DNA from: Clostridia bacterium
GTDB lineage: Bacteria; Bacillota; Clostridia; Christensenellales; Aristaeellaceae
Length of the DNA stretch: 64,000 nt
NCBI GenBank assembly: GCA_017428385.1
Contig: JAFRQX010000032.1
Location: forward strand, 49,942-113,941
Reading direction: 5' to 3'
The translations under genes and the position numbers were made by a program. The notes under the pieces were generated by a model, which was not told the origin of the DNA, searched no databases, and saw nothing but the letters and a program-made list of their open reading frames with translations. This document shows, one piece after another, positions 1 through 7,899 of this stretch; the first letter of the stretch is position 1; every line of letters starts with the position of its first letter.

Positions 1-431
1 CCGCCGGGATTGTAGCGCAGGCAGACACAGGACGGGAAGCCGCCGTGGGTCCGCAGCAGCTCCACGTCAGAAAGGTCATCCAGGTTAATGAAAGCGCCGA
101 GTGCCCGGGCCTGGGAAAACTCTTCCGGCGGCATGGCATTGGCGGACAGGATGATTTCCTCACCGGAGAAGCCGCAAGCCTTGGCCAGCGTCAGTTCCGT
201 AGCAGAAGAGCAGTCCAGGCCGCAGCCTTCTTCTTTCAGGATCCGCAGCACGGTGGGGTTCGGAAGCGCCTTGACGGCAAAGTATTCCATGAAATCCTTG
301 CACCAGGCGAAGGCTGCCTTCAGCCGGCGCGCCCGGAGGCGGATCCCCTGTTCATCATACAGATGGAAGGGTGTGGGAAACTTTTCCGCGGCGCGGAAAA
401 AAACCTCATCGTCCAAAGAAAAATTAGGCAT
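1..431 (-). CDS. lysA: Diaminopimelate decarboxylase, N-terminal part (runs off the window)
   Basis: PLP-dependent fold-III decarboxylase that converts meso-diaminopimelate to L-lysine, the last step of lysine synthesis, in the cytoplasm. About 143 N-terminal codons are present and the 3' end lies outside the window. The segment EYFAVKALPNPTVLRILKEE carries the lysine expected to bind PLP. It is followed by GCGLDCSS and, near the window edge, RYNPG, all typical of LysA barrels. The ATG lies 13 bp downstream of the preceding stop, which implies co-transcription with the secreted protease-like gene and smc. Related fold-III enzymes (arginine or carboxynorspermidine decarboxylase) cannot be fully excluded from a fragment, but the early motifs fit LysA best. 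Confidence 0.85.
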   Translation of the reverse strand, partial: MPNFSLDDEVFFRAAEKFPTPFHLYDEQGIRLRARRLKAAFAWCKDFMEYFAVKALPNPTVLRILKEEGCGLDCSSATELTLAKACGFSGEEIILSANAMPPEEFSQARALGAFINLDDLSDVELLRTHGGFPSCVCLRYNPG

Positions 432-444
432 GGGAAAGACCCCC

Positions 445-1779
445 TCACTTGAGTTCAAATTCAAACGTGTCGGCCAGGTAGCCGTTCACGTAGTAAGCAA
501 CACGATAGATCCCTTCCGGATAATCCTTCTGTTCCAGGCCCTCTGTCAGCCCGGTCTCCTTCAGCGACAGATACCAGATATCCTCCGTCATGCACTCCTG
601 CAGGTAGGACCAACCGGTATTGTAGCTGTAGCAAACACCGTCCGGAGCCGTCAGCGCAATCACAAGCGACTGGTTCGTCACGTCTTCCGTGATTTCATAG
701 GCTGAGGAAGAATAGAAATAGGCCCGGCCGCTGCGCAGCAGCTCCCTCGTCACCTCTGTAACCGGAACAGGCGCTTTATTCTCCTTCAGGCCGCCTTCCG
801 GCGCTTCCGCGATAGCCGTCACCAGCGGATGGAAACCATACTCTGTCAGGGGCTTGGCCGCCGGTACACTGAAGGTCGCGTAGGTTTCAGGAAACACTTC
901 CGGCGCTCCCGCCGAAGCCACAAATCCCGCAAAATAGAACCTGCCCGGCGTCAGGAGCAGCGACAGGGACTTCTGCCCGGGATTGATGAGATTATACCGG
1001 AAGAAATCATTGCCTGTATCCACCACAACCAGGTACAGGTTTTCCCCTTCCGCTGTTTCAGGAAGCTTCAGATCCTCCGTCCAGTCGACAGTAACCAGGT
1101 TACGCTGGACCGTCACGTCCATCCCGGCGGGCATGTCCTGCCAGTCCGGCAGGTTCTTCAGCAGGGAAGAAACCCGGTACCAGGTATAAATAATCTCCTC
1201 CGGCGTCACAGCCAGCACCTGATCGGTACCTTCCGCCCATTCCGCCACAACGATCCCCGCCAGCTGTCCGTCCGTAGTCACCACAGGACTTCCCAGTGCG
1301 GCAGGTCCCGTCAGGGAAAGCACCTCAAAGCGCCGCTCCCGGATAATTTCCTCCGCGTGCAGCACGCCCCGGTTCACCCTGGATCCGAAAGCGTCCCCGG
1401 TACGGACAACGCAGTCCTCAACCTCCACGCTGGTTCCAAGCCGCAGGAGCGTCCAGGGTTCGCAGCGCTCGGGTGTTTCCGTTGAATCGTAGAAAACCAG
1501 CGCCAGCAGTCCGTCATCATCCTGCAGCACAGCCTGGACTTCCCAGAAGTTCTTGCCGTCTGAAACCGCCAGATGTTCCGTATTTTCCGGAAGTACGGCA
1601 GGGGACGTCATGACGGTGCCCTCATTCACGGGAACCACCGAGGCAAGCCAGGTCATGCTCTCGCCGCCGTAATCCCACAGGTCAAACAGATCTGTTTTTC
1701 CGGCTTCTTCCGCGCCTGCGCAGGCGCACAGGACAGCCAGCAGCATCAGTACCAGCAGAGCAGTCAGACTCTTTTTCAT
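445..1779 (-). CDS. Secreted trypsin-fold (DegP-like) protein, probably catalytically altered
   Basis: Exported protein of 444 residues. The N-terminus is a signal peptide with a hydrophobic core ending near LCACAGAEE; the cysteine could also make it a lipoprotein, but the lipobox is weak. Residues ~40-200 resemble the two-barrel trypsin-like fold of S1C peptidases. The expected GNSGGPL serine loop reads ALGSPVVTTDGQLAGIVVAE, so the serine is kept but the glycine pair is not, and no clear catalytic His was seen. The C-terminal half matches nothing I recognise. An upstream in-frame ATG precedes the AAGGAGG site, so the second ATG (MKKSLTALL) is taken as the start. It lies between smc and lysA in one minus-strand run. 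It may be an inactive binding protein. Confidence 0.55.
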   Translation of the reverse strand: MKKSLTALLVLMLLAVLCACAGAEEAGKTDLFDLWDYGGESMTWLASVVPVNEGTVMTSPAVLPENTEHLAVSDGKNFWEVQAVLQDDDGLLALVFYDSTETPERCEPWTLLRLGTSVEVEDCVVRTGDAFGSRVNRGVLHAEEIIRERRFEVLSLTGPAALGSPVVTTDGQLAGIVVAEWAEGTDQVLAVTPEEIIYTWYRVSSLLKNLPDWQDMPAGMDVTVQRNLVTVDWTEDLKLPETAEGENLYLVVVDTGNDFFRYNLINPGQKSLSLLLTPGRFYFAGFVASAGAPEVFPETYATFSVPAAKPLTEYGFHPLVTAIAEAPEGGLKENKAPVPVTEVTRELLRSGRAYFYSSSAYEITEDVTNQSLVIALTAPDGVCYSYNTGWSYLQECMTEDIWYLSLKETGLTEGLEQKDYPEGIYRVAYYVNGYLADTFEFELK

Positions 1780-1827
1780 GTGCGCCTCCTTCATTTCATG
1801 ATCTGCATCCGTTTGATCAGCGGATGC

Positions 1828-4800
1828 TTACGCGTCCCGGTAATCCTGCAGGGAAACAGAAACCATCCTGCTGACTCCCTGCTCTTCCATGGCCACGCCG
1901 TACAGGCCGTTGGCCCGCTCCATGGTTCCCTTGCGGTGGGTAATGACCACAAACTGGGTGGAAGCGGAATACTCCGCCAGGTAATCAGCGAAATAGCCGA
2001 TATTCGCGTCGTCCAGCGCGGCCTCGATTTCGTCGAGGATACAGAAGGGCGTCGGTTTCAGCTTCAGGGTGGCAAACAGAATCGCAATCGCCGTCAGGGT
2101 GCGCTCGCCGCCGGACAGCAGCGACAGCAGCTGCAGCTTTTTGCCCGGGGGCTGGGCATTGATTTCAATACCGCAGTTCAGGGGATCTGATGGATCCATC
2201 AGGATCAGCTCGGCATGGCCGCCGCCGAAAAGACGGACAAAGGTCTCCGAGAAATAACCCTGCAGCAGTGTGAACTGTTCCACAAAGGTTTCCTTCATAC
2301 CGGCCAGCAGGCGGGCAATCAGGTCCTTCAGATCCTGCTCTGCCTTTTCCAGGTCTTCCCGCTGGGCGATGATTTCATCCGCACGGGCCTTGGTGTCCGC
2401 GTATTCCTCCACCGCCCGGACGTTGACCGGGCCGAGGGCGCGAATTTCCGCGGACAGCTGGGCTGCTTCGCGGTCTGCCTCGGTCAGGCTGAAGCCTTCG
2501 GTGATGCGGAATTCCTCCGCGCCGGCATAGGTGATTTCGTATGTATTCCAGATCCGGTCCCGCAGCGCCTTCAGGTCGCCTTCCGTACGGGCACGGCTAA
2601 GTTCCAGCCGGTGCGCCCGGTCCGTATCCCGCTGGCGGGACTGATGCAGGCCTTCAATATCTGAAAGGATTTCCTTCAGCAGCTCCTGCTTTCCGGCCCG
2701 GTCTTCTTCCAGCGCATGAGAAATCCGTTCCCGGCGCGCCTGTTCCAGACGGCCCTGCTCCAGTTCCTTTTCCGCCGCAGCAGCGGCTTCCAGGTCGCCG
2801 GCTTCCGCCGCATCCATTTCCGCAAGCTGTTTCCGGCGGCGTTCCTGTTCCGCGGTCATCCGCTTCCGGTCCTGCTCATAACGGGCACGATCCCGCTGCA
2901 GGGTTTCCAGCTCGTGCCTCAGGTCATTTGTTTCCAGGGTCAGGCGCAGGGTTTCTTCCGCCCGCTCCTCGGTCTTTTTCCGCGCTTCTGTCAGCGCCTG
3001 CTGCAGCTGTGCCGCCTGCGCTTCCATTTCATCACGGGTCTTGTCTGTCTGCTCCGTGCTGTCCGCGGCCATGGACAGCTGCTCCCGGATCTGCATCATG
3101 GATTCCATGAGCTGTTCCCGGGCAGCCTCGGATTCATGAAGCCGCATGGCATGGGTGGAAGCTTCCGCTTCCGCGTTCTGCACGCGCTCAGTTTCCCGGG
3201 CAACTGCAATCTCCTGCTGGTGCAGCTGTTCCAGCGCGTCGGCGGAACGTGCCTTGAGCTCGTCCTTGCGCTTCTGGCCGTCCTGCATCTGCTTCAGCAG
3301 GGCTTCAAGCTCATCCTGTCCGGCGGACAGTTTGCCCGTCAGTTCCTTCAGCTCCCGTTCCCGGGTGAAGAGGTTTACATTATTGGAAGAAACGGAACCA
3401 CCGGTCATGGAGCCGCCGGAATGCATGACGTCTCCCTTGAGCGTGACCAGCCGGAAGGCATGGCCGCCCTTGCGCATGATGGGAATACCGGAGGCAAGAT
3501 CCTCCGCCACCACCGTGCGGCCCAGGAGGTTCTCCACAATACCGCGGTAATCCTCATCACAGGAAACCAGGTCGGAAGCCACGCCCAGGCACCCGGGCAT
3601 GGACAGGACTTCCTGCTCCTGCGGGGTCAGAAGCCGCGGCCGGACCGTCGTCATGGGCAGGAAGGTAGCCCGGCCCATATTTCTTTCACGCAGGAATTCG
3701 ATGAATTCCTTGGCGGTTTCCTCATCCTCGGTAACGATATGCTGCTGGGTGTTGCCCAGCACCATATCCATAGCCGTCTCGTATTTTTCCGGAACGGAAA
3801 TCAGCTGGCTGATGGGTCCCCGGATCCGGCTGTCCTCCCGGTCCCGGGCCCGATGCATTACGCGGCGCACCGCATGGGAATAGCCTTCCATCTCCCGGGA
3901 AAGATCCTCCAGGATCTTCTGGCGGGCTTCCATTTCCCGCATTTCCGCCAGCTTGGTATCATAAGCCGCCCGGGCGCTGATCACTTCCGCGTCCGCGGTT
4001 TCCAGGCCGGTACGGGCTTCCTGCAGGGAGGCGGACAGGCGGTCCTGCTCCGCGGTTTCCTTTTCCAGGCGCCCGTGGGCATCCGTGACGGCGGCGGCGA
4101 GGTCGGTTTCCTCTTTCCGCATCTCCTCACAGGAAACCGTGATTTCCTGCAGGCGGGTTTCCATGGCGTTGAGCATTGTGGTCAGACGGGTCTGATCGCT
4201 CAGGGCTGCGGCGCGGCGGTTCACCGCCTCCAGCATCTCGTTCTTATGCTCTTCCAGGGTTTTCTCTTTTTCGGCTTCCTCCGCCCGTGCCTGCTCTTCG
4301 GCCGCCTTTGCGGCTTCCAGACGGGCAGTCAGTTTTTCCAGTGAAGCGCTGCGGGTTTCGCTGCCGCCGGAGGATTCCGACGCCATAGCGTCCAGCTCCG
4401 CGATCCGCTCCTCCGCGTCCTTCAGTTCTTCCCCGATGCGCTGGCGGTCTTCCTGGCGGCGGTTCCGGCGCTCCTCCACTTCGCGGGAAGCGTTCTCCGC
4501 CCGGTGTACCGTCTCCATGCCCTCCATCAGCGCGTTATGAGCGGACGCGATCTTCTCATCCAGGTCCTGGATCTCCGCCTGGCGGATATCCCGCTCCTCG
4601 GTCCTGGTTTTCAGGTTCTCTTCATTCTGCGTCAACACGGCCTGCATATTCTGCAGGTCATGATCGTTTTCCCGGAGCTTCGCTTCCATCTTGTCGGAGC
4701 GGACCAGGAACAGGTTCAGGTCCAGCACCTTCAGCCGGGCAGACAGGTCCAGGTAGACCCGGGCGTTTTTCGCGTCCTCTTCCAGTGGGCCGAGGCGGTG

Positions 4801-5397
4801 CTTCAGCTCATCCAGCAGGTCATCAACCCGGGAAATATTCTCCTGGGTTCGGGCCAGCTTCTTGTCCGCCTCTTCCTTGCGGGCACGGAACTTGACGATA
4901 CCGGCGGCCTCCTCAAAGACCTGGCGGCGGTCCTCTCCCTTGCGGGACAGGATTTCGTCAATACGGCCCTGGCCGATAATGGAATAGCCCTCCTTGCCGA
5001 TACCGGTATCGCGGAACAGATCCACGACGTCCTTCAGGCGGCAGGAAGAGCGGTTCAGGAAATATTCGCTTTCCCCGCTGCGGTAAACCCGGCGGGTTAC
5101 CTGAATCTCCGCGTAGTCCAGGGGAAGGCTTTTATCTTCATTGTCAAAGACAAGGGAAACTTCACAGTAGCTGAGGGGTTTTCTGCGCTGTGTGCCGCCG
5201 AAAATCACGTCCTGCATGCTGGCGCCGCGCAGGATCTTTGCGCTTTGCTCACCGAGCACCCAGCGCACTGCGTCGCCTATATTGCTTTTTCCGGATCCGT
5301 TGGGTCCCACGATCGCGGTGATGCCTTCCTTGAAGACAATCTCAGTCCGCTCCGGAAAGGACTTGAATCCGTAGAGCTCCAGCTTCTTTAAGCGCAT
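1828..5397 (-). CDS. smc: Chromosome segregation ATPase SMC
   Basis: Condensin subunit that dimerises, binds ScpA/ScpB and compacts and separates chromosomes. The 1189-residue length is normal. The N-terminal head opens with MRLKKLELYGFKSF and Walker A GPNGSGKSN at ~residues 32-40. Long coiled coils flank a hinge near residues 500-660 that contains the glycine-rich MTGGS. The C-terminal head has signature LSGGERTLTAIA and Walker B FCILDEIEAALDD. The start follows GGAGGAAATC. The usual neighbours rnc and ftsY are absent; a secreted protein and lysA follow instead, and a MATE gene diverges upstream. Confidence 0.97.
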   Translation of the reverse strand: MRLKKLELYGFKSFPERTEIVFKEGITAIVGPNGSGKSNIGDAVRWVLGEQSAKILRGASMQDVIFGGTQRRKPLSYCEVSLVFDNEDKSLPLDYAEIQVTRRVYRSGESEYFLNRSSCRLKDVVDLFRDTGIGKEGYSIIGQGRIDEILSRKGEDRRQVFEEAAGIVKFRARKEEADKKLARTQENISRVDDLLDELKHRLGPLEEDAKNARVYLDLSARLKVLDLNLFLVRSDKMEAKLRENDHDLQNMQAVLTQNEENLKTRTEERDIRQAEIQDLDEKIASAHNALMEGMETVHRAENASREVEERRNRRQEDRQRIGEELKDAEERIAELDAMASESSGGSETRSASLEKLTARLEAAKAAEEQARAEEAEKEKTLEEHKNEMLEAVNRRAAALSDQTRLTTMLNAMETRLQEITVSCEEMRKEETDLAAAVTDAHGRLEKETAEQDRLSASLQEARTGLETADAEVISARAAYDTKLAEMREMEARQKILEDLSREMEGYSHAVRRVMHRARDREDSRIRGPISQLISVPEKYETAMDMVLGNTQQHIVTEDEETAKEFIEFLRERNMGRATFLPMTTVRPRLLTPQEQEVLSMPGCLGVASDLVSCDEDYRGIVENLLGRTVVAEDLASGIPIMRKGGHAFRLVTLKGDVMHSGGSMTGGSVSSNNVNLFTRERELKELTGKLSAGQDELEALLKQMQDGQKRKDELKARSADALEQLHQQEIAVARETERVQNAEAEASTHAMRLHESEAAREQLMESMMQIREQLSMAADSTEQTDKTRDEMEAQAAQLQQALTEARKKTEERAEETLRLTLETNDLRHELETLQRDRARYEQDRKRMTAEQERRRKQLAEMDAAEAGDLEAAAAAEKELEQGRLEQARRERISHALEEDRAGKQELLKEILSDIEGLHQSRQRDTDRAHRLELSRARTEGDLKALRDRIWNTYEITYAGAEEFRITEGFSLTEADREAAQLSAEIRALGPVNVRAVEEYADTKARADEIIAQREDLEKAEQDLKDLIARLLAGMKETFVEQFTLLQGYFSETFVRLFGGGHAELILMDPSDPLNCGIEINAQPPGKKLQLLSLLSGGERTLTAIAILFATLKLKPTPFCILDEIEAALDDANIGYFADYLAEYSASTQFVVITHRKGTMERANGLYGVAMEEQGVSRMVSVSLQDYRDA

Positions 5398-5447
5398 GAT
5401 TTCCTCCGGCCCGGCAGGATCCTCCCCGCCGTTTACAATAACGGTTT

Positions 5448-5453
5448 ATTATA
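5448..5453 (-). promoter_or_regulatory. Extended -10 element upstream of smc
   Basis: On the minus strand the sequence reads TGGTATAAT, an extended -10, about 50 bp before the smc ATG. No good -35 is visible at 17 bp, so the TG extension probably compensates. The rest of the 5398-5732 gap holds a GC-rich inverted repeat around 5510-5545, the MATE promoter and a heptad array; no further gene was seen. Confidence 0.5.
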
Positions 5454-5616
5454 CCATGAACAGCCCTTGGAAATAAATAAACAATCAGGAAAAAAACAGG
5501 GAAACGGAACCGGATTTCCGGTTCTGAATCCGGTCCCGGACTCACTGTTTTTTCGTAAAGATACTGTATCCAGAAACAAAGCTGAAAAGATTCCGCAAAT
5601 ATGCCGGTTTATGTGA

Positions 5617-5645
5617 TTGACCTTCATATACAGGTCATGTACAAT
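5617..5645 (+). promoter_or_regulatory. Promoter of MATE gene with embedded inverted repeat
   Basis: TTGACC (-35), a 17 bp spacer and TACAAT (-10). The -35 and spacer contain TGACCT-N8-AGGTCA, a perfect 6+6 inverted repeat that could be an operator for an unidentified repressor. Confidence 0.6.
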
Positions 5646-5689
5646 ATCCCGTATTCCCATTGATTGGAGAGCACGCGGTTTAGCATCTT

Positions 5690-5722
5690 GAATTGTGAAT
5701 TATGAATTATGAATTGTGAATT
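5690..5722 (+). repeat. Heptanucleotide array (GAATTRT)4.7
   Basis: Four complete 7 bp units (GAATTGT, GAATTAT, GAATTAT, GAATTGT) plus GAATT, directly before the ribosome binding site of the MATE gene. It is one of several related arrays in this window (22433, 24748, 24869, 38286, 40102, 40199, 46205). Confidence 0.85.
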
Positions 5723-5732
5723 GAGGCACGTT

Positions 5733-7118
5733 ATGTTTTCTCGTTTTATCGGCAACAAGGCCTTCTATAAAAGTGTCATCACCCTGCTGATTCCGATCGT
5801 GATCCAGCAGTTTATCACTTCCTTTGTGTCCCTGCTGGATAACATCATGGTCGGAAGTCTCGGCACGGAAGCCATTTCCGCCGCATCCATCGCCAACCAG
5901 GTGATGCTGGTCTTCATCCTGGCCGTATTCGGCGGCATGAGCGGCGCCGGTATTTACGGCGCCCAGTTCTTCGGCAAGGGCGACACGGACGGCATGCGCT
6001 ACACTTTCCGGTTCAAGATGTACTTCGGCATCCTGGTCAGCGTCACAGCCGTGCTGGTCTACCTGGTCTTCGGGGAGAGCTTTATTGCCGCCTTCCTGAA
6101 GGGCGAAAGCAACGGCGGTGACCTGGCCCTGACACAGCGCAGCGGCTGTGATTACCTGAACATCATGCTGTGGGGGCTGCCGCCCTTCGCGCTGGTTCAG
6201 GTTTACGCCGGTACGCTGCGGGAAGCCGGCGAAACCCGGGCCCCGATGTTCGCCGGAATCTGTGCCATCCTGACCAACCTGTTCGGCAACTGGGTCCTGA
6301 TCTTCGGTCATCTGGGCGCCCCCGCCATGGGCGTGCAGGGTGCCGCCATCGCAACGGTCATTTCCCGGTATGTGGAACTGCTGATTGTCGCCAGTCACGC
6401 TCACCGGCATACGGATAAATATCCTTTCATTGCCAGAGCCTACAAAAGCCTGTACGTGCCCGGAAAGCTGGCCGTCCGTATACTCCGCACGGCAACGCCC
6501 CTGCTGATCAACGAAATTCTCTGGTCCCTGGGCATGACCTTTATCACCCAGTTCTATTCCTCCCGCGGACTGAACGCCGTGGCGGCGCTGAACATCAACG
6601 GAACCGCCTGGAACCTGTTCAGCGTCATCATGATGGGCATGGGCAGCGCTGTAGCCATTATGGTGGGGCAGCGCCTGGGCGCAGGCAAGATCGACGAAGC
6701 CCGGGACGTAGACCGGAAGCTGATCTTCCTGACCGAAGTGATTCACGTCATTATCGGCGTGAGCATGGTCCTCGCCGCTCCGCTGGTACCCCGGCTGTAC
6801 AACGTCAGCGAGGAAGTACGGGACCTGACCCGGCAGCTGCTGATCATCGCCGGATGTTCCCTGCCGATCCACTCCTTCGCGCACGTGACCTACTTTACCA
6901 TCCGCTCCGGCGGCCGTACGGTCATCACCTTCCTGTTTGACGCTGTCTACACCTGGGTGATCGCGGTGCCCCTGGCTTTCTGCCTGACCCGATATACGGA
7001 GCTGACCATCACGCAGGTTTACTTCTGCGTACAGTTTGTGGATATCATCAAGGTCCTGATCGGCCTGATAATGCTTAAATCCGACTTCTGGGCCCGGAAC
7101 GTGGTCAACGAAGAATAA
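5733..7118 (+). CDS. MATE family multidrug/Na+ antiporter
   Basis: Inner-membrane exporter of the MOP superfamily, 461 residues with about 12 predicted membrane segments in two MatE halves. Landmarks are the N-terminal TLLIPIVIQQFITSFVSLLD helix with DNIMVGSLG, and the second half opening LLINEILWSLGMTF. MATE proteins export cationic drugs or metabolites in exchange for Na+ or H+; the substrate here is unknown. The start MFSRFIG is preferred because GAGG lies 7 bp upstream, while the earlier in-frame ATG lies inside the heptad array. It has its own promoter at 5617-5645 and is followed by an XRE regulator with a separate promoter. Confidence 0.93.
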   Translation: MFSRFIGNKAFYKSVITLLIPIVIQQFITSFVSLLDNIMVGSLGTEAISAASIANQVMLVFILAVFGGMSGAGIYGAQFFGKGDTDGMRYTFRFKMYFGILVSVTAVLVYLVFGESFIAAFLKGESNGGDLALTQRSGCDYLNIMLWGLPPFALVQVYAGTLREAGETRAPMFAGICAILTNLFGNWVLIFGHLGAPAMGVQGAAIATVISRYVELLIVASHAHRHTDKYPFIARAYKSLYVPGKLAVRILRTATPLLINEILWSLGMTFITQFYSSRGLNAVAALNINGTAWNLFSVIMMGMGSAVAIMVGQRLGAGKIDEARDVDRKLIFLTEVIHVIIGVSMVLAAPLVPRLYNVSEEVRDLTRQLLIIAGCSLPIHSFAHVTYFTIRSGGRTVITFLFDAVYTWVIAVPLAFCLTRYTELTITQVYFCVQFVDIIKVLIGLIMLKSDFWARNVVNEE

Positions 7119-7123
7119 AAAAA

Positions 7124-7188
7124 TGTAAAGGAACCTTGACATGTTCAAGTGGGTATGTTATGCTTCTTTGTGTAAAGGAACCTTTACA
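7124..7188 (+). promoter_or_regulatory. Promoter with twin operators for the XRE/membrane-protein operon
   Basis: TTGACA at 7136-7141, a 17 bp spacer and TATGCT at 7159-7164 form a near-ideal sigma-A promoter. Two copies of an 18 bp palindrome bracket it. The upstream copy, 7124-7141, reads TGTAAAGGAACCTTGACA and includes the -35. The downstream copy, 7171-7188, reads TGTAAAGGAACCTTTACA and is a perfect 8+8 inverted repeat around AA. The layout suggests autorepression by the XRE protein encoded just downstream. Confidence 0.8.
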
Positions 7189-7211
7189 TCTTGTGAAAGG
7201 AGTGAAAGCTG

Positions 7212-7427
7212 TTGGAAAACCGGGTTGAACAGTTCCGCAAGGAACGGGGACTGAGCCAGGAGGATTTTGCCCGTGCGATCCGCGTATCCCGGCAGACCGT
7301 CAGTTCCATTGAGACAGGACGGTACAACCCCTCCCTGGATCTGGCCTTTGACATAGCCGACTTCTTCGGAAAGACCATTGAGGAAATCTTTATACGGGAC
7401 GGAGGAAACAATCATGAAAAAAAGTGA
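7212..7427 (+). CDS. XRE-family HTH transcriptional regulator (short, Cro/CI type)
   Basis: Cytoplasmic DNA-binding protein of 71 residues that is essentially one helix-turn-helix domain. It reads QFRKERGLSQEDFARAIRVS then RQTVSSIETGRYNPSLDLAF, the classic XRE five-helix pattern. The start is TTG, 9 bp after AAAGGAG; no ATG fits the domain. The gene overlaps the start of the next gene, a small membrane protein, so the two are translationally coupled. Palindromes flanking its promoter are probably its own operators. This regulator plus four-TM partner layout recurs at 30695-31355. Confidence 0.9.
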   Translation: MENRVEQFRKERGLSQEDFARAIRVSRQTVSSIETGRYNPSLDLAFDIADFFGKTIEEIFIRDGGNNHEKK

Positions 7428-7857
7428 ACTGATATCTGGCATTATCCTGACGCTGGCGGGAGTCGCCGCTCTCATAGCCGCCATCCTGACTGAAACCTCT
7501 TTTGACGGCATCTTCTGGGGCATTGCCGGGGCCGGACTGTGTCTTGGCGTCGGCAGGGTAATCAGCTGGTTCCACTGGTCTTCCCCGGCGCAGGCAGACA
7601 GGCTGAAAGAACTGCAGGAGAACAAGGAGATCGCGCAGCACGACGAACTGAACCGGATAATAATGGATCGTGCCGGCCGTATTGCCTATAACTTCAGCCT
7701 GCTGCTCATCGTCTGCACCATGCTCATCCTTACGGTGCTGTATGCCGCCGGGATCGCCGAAAAGCATTCCTTTACCATCCTCATTCTGGGCGGACTGCTG
7801 ATTCTCCAGGTCGTTGCCGGCATTGCTGCCGTCGCACATATCCGGAAAAAATACTGA
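7414..7857 (+). CDS. Small four-helix membrane protein, partner of the XRE regulator
   Basis: Integral membrane protein of 147 residues with four hydrophobic segments: two near residues 5-50 (including LISGIILTLAGVAALIAAIL) and two near 90-140 (FSLLLIVCTMLILTVLYAAG and a C-terminal helix ending HIRKKY). A charged loop of about 30 residues, rich in Lys, Glu and Gln, separates the pairs. The ATG follows GGAGGAAACAATC and overlaps the regulator's stop. No enzymatic motif is visible. Such proteins are common partners of short XRE regulators in Firmicutes and their function is unknown. A strong terminator follows. Confidence 0.75.
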   Translation: MKKSELISGIILTLAGVAALIAAILTETSFDGIFWGIAGAGLCLGVGRVISWFHWSSPAQADRLKELQENKEIAQHDELNRIIMDRAGRIAYNFSLLLIVCTMLILTVLYAAGIAEKHSFTILILGGLLILQVVAGIAAVAHIRKKY

Positions 7858-7866
7858 CGCTGACAG

Positions 7867-7899
7867 AAAAAGGAGCGGATCACTGATCCGCTCCTTTTT
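7867..7899. terminator. Bidirectional intrinsic terminator
   Basis: AAAAAGGAGCGGATC / GATCCGCTCCTTTTT with a 3 nt loop and A and T runs on either side. It ends the XRE operon on the plus strand and overlaps the stop codon of the diguanylate cyclase gene on the minus strand. Confidence 0.85.

Noticed and set aside
2716..4344. Plus-strand open frame of 542 codons opposite smc
   Set aside because: Antisense of the SMC coiled-coil region, low complexity, no expression signal.
5700..7148. Minus-strand open frame of 482 codons opposite the first MATE gene
   Set aside because: Shadow frame. The plus-strand MATE protein has clear transmembrane pattern, promoter and ribosome site.
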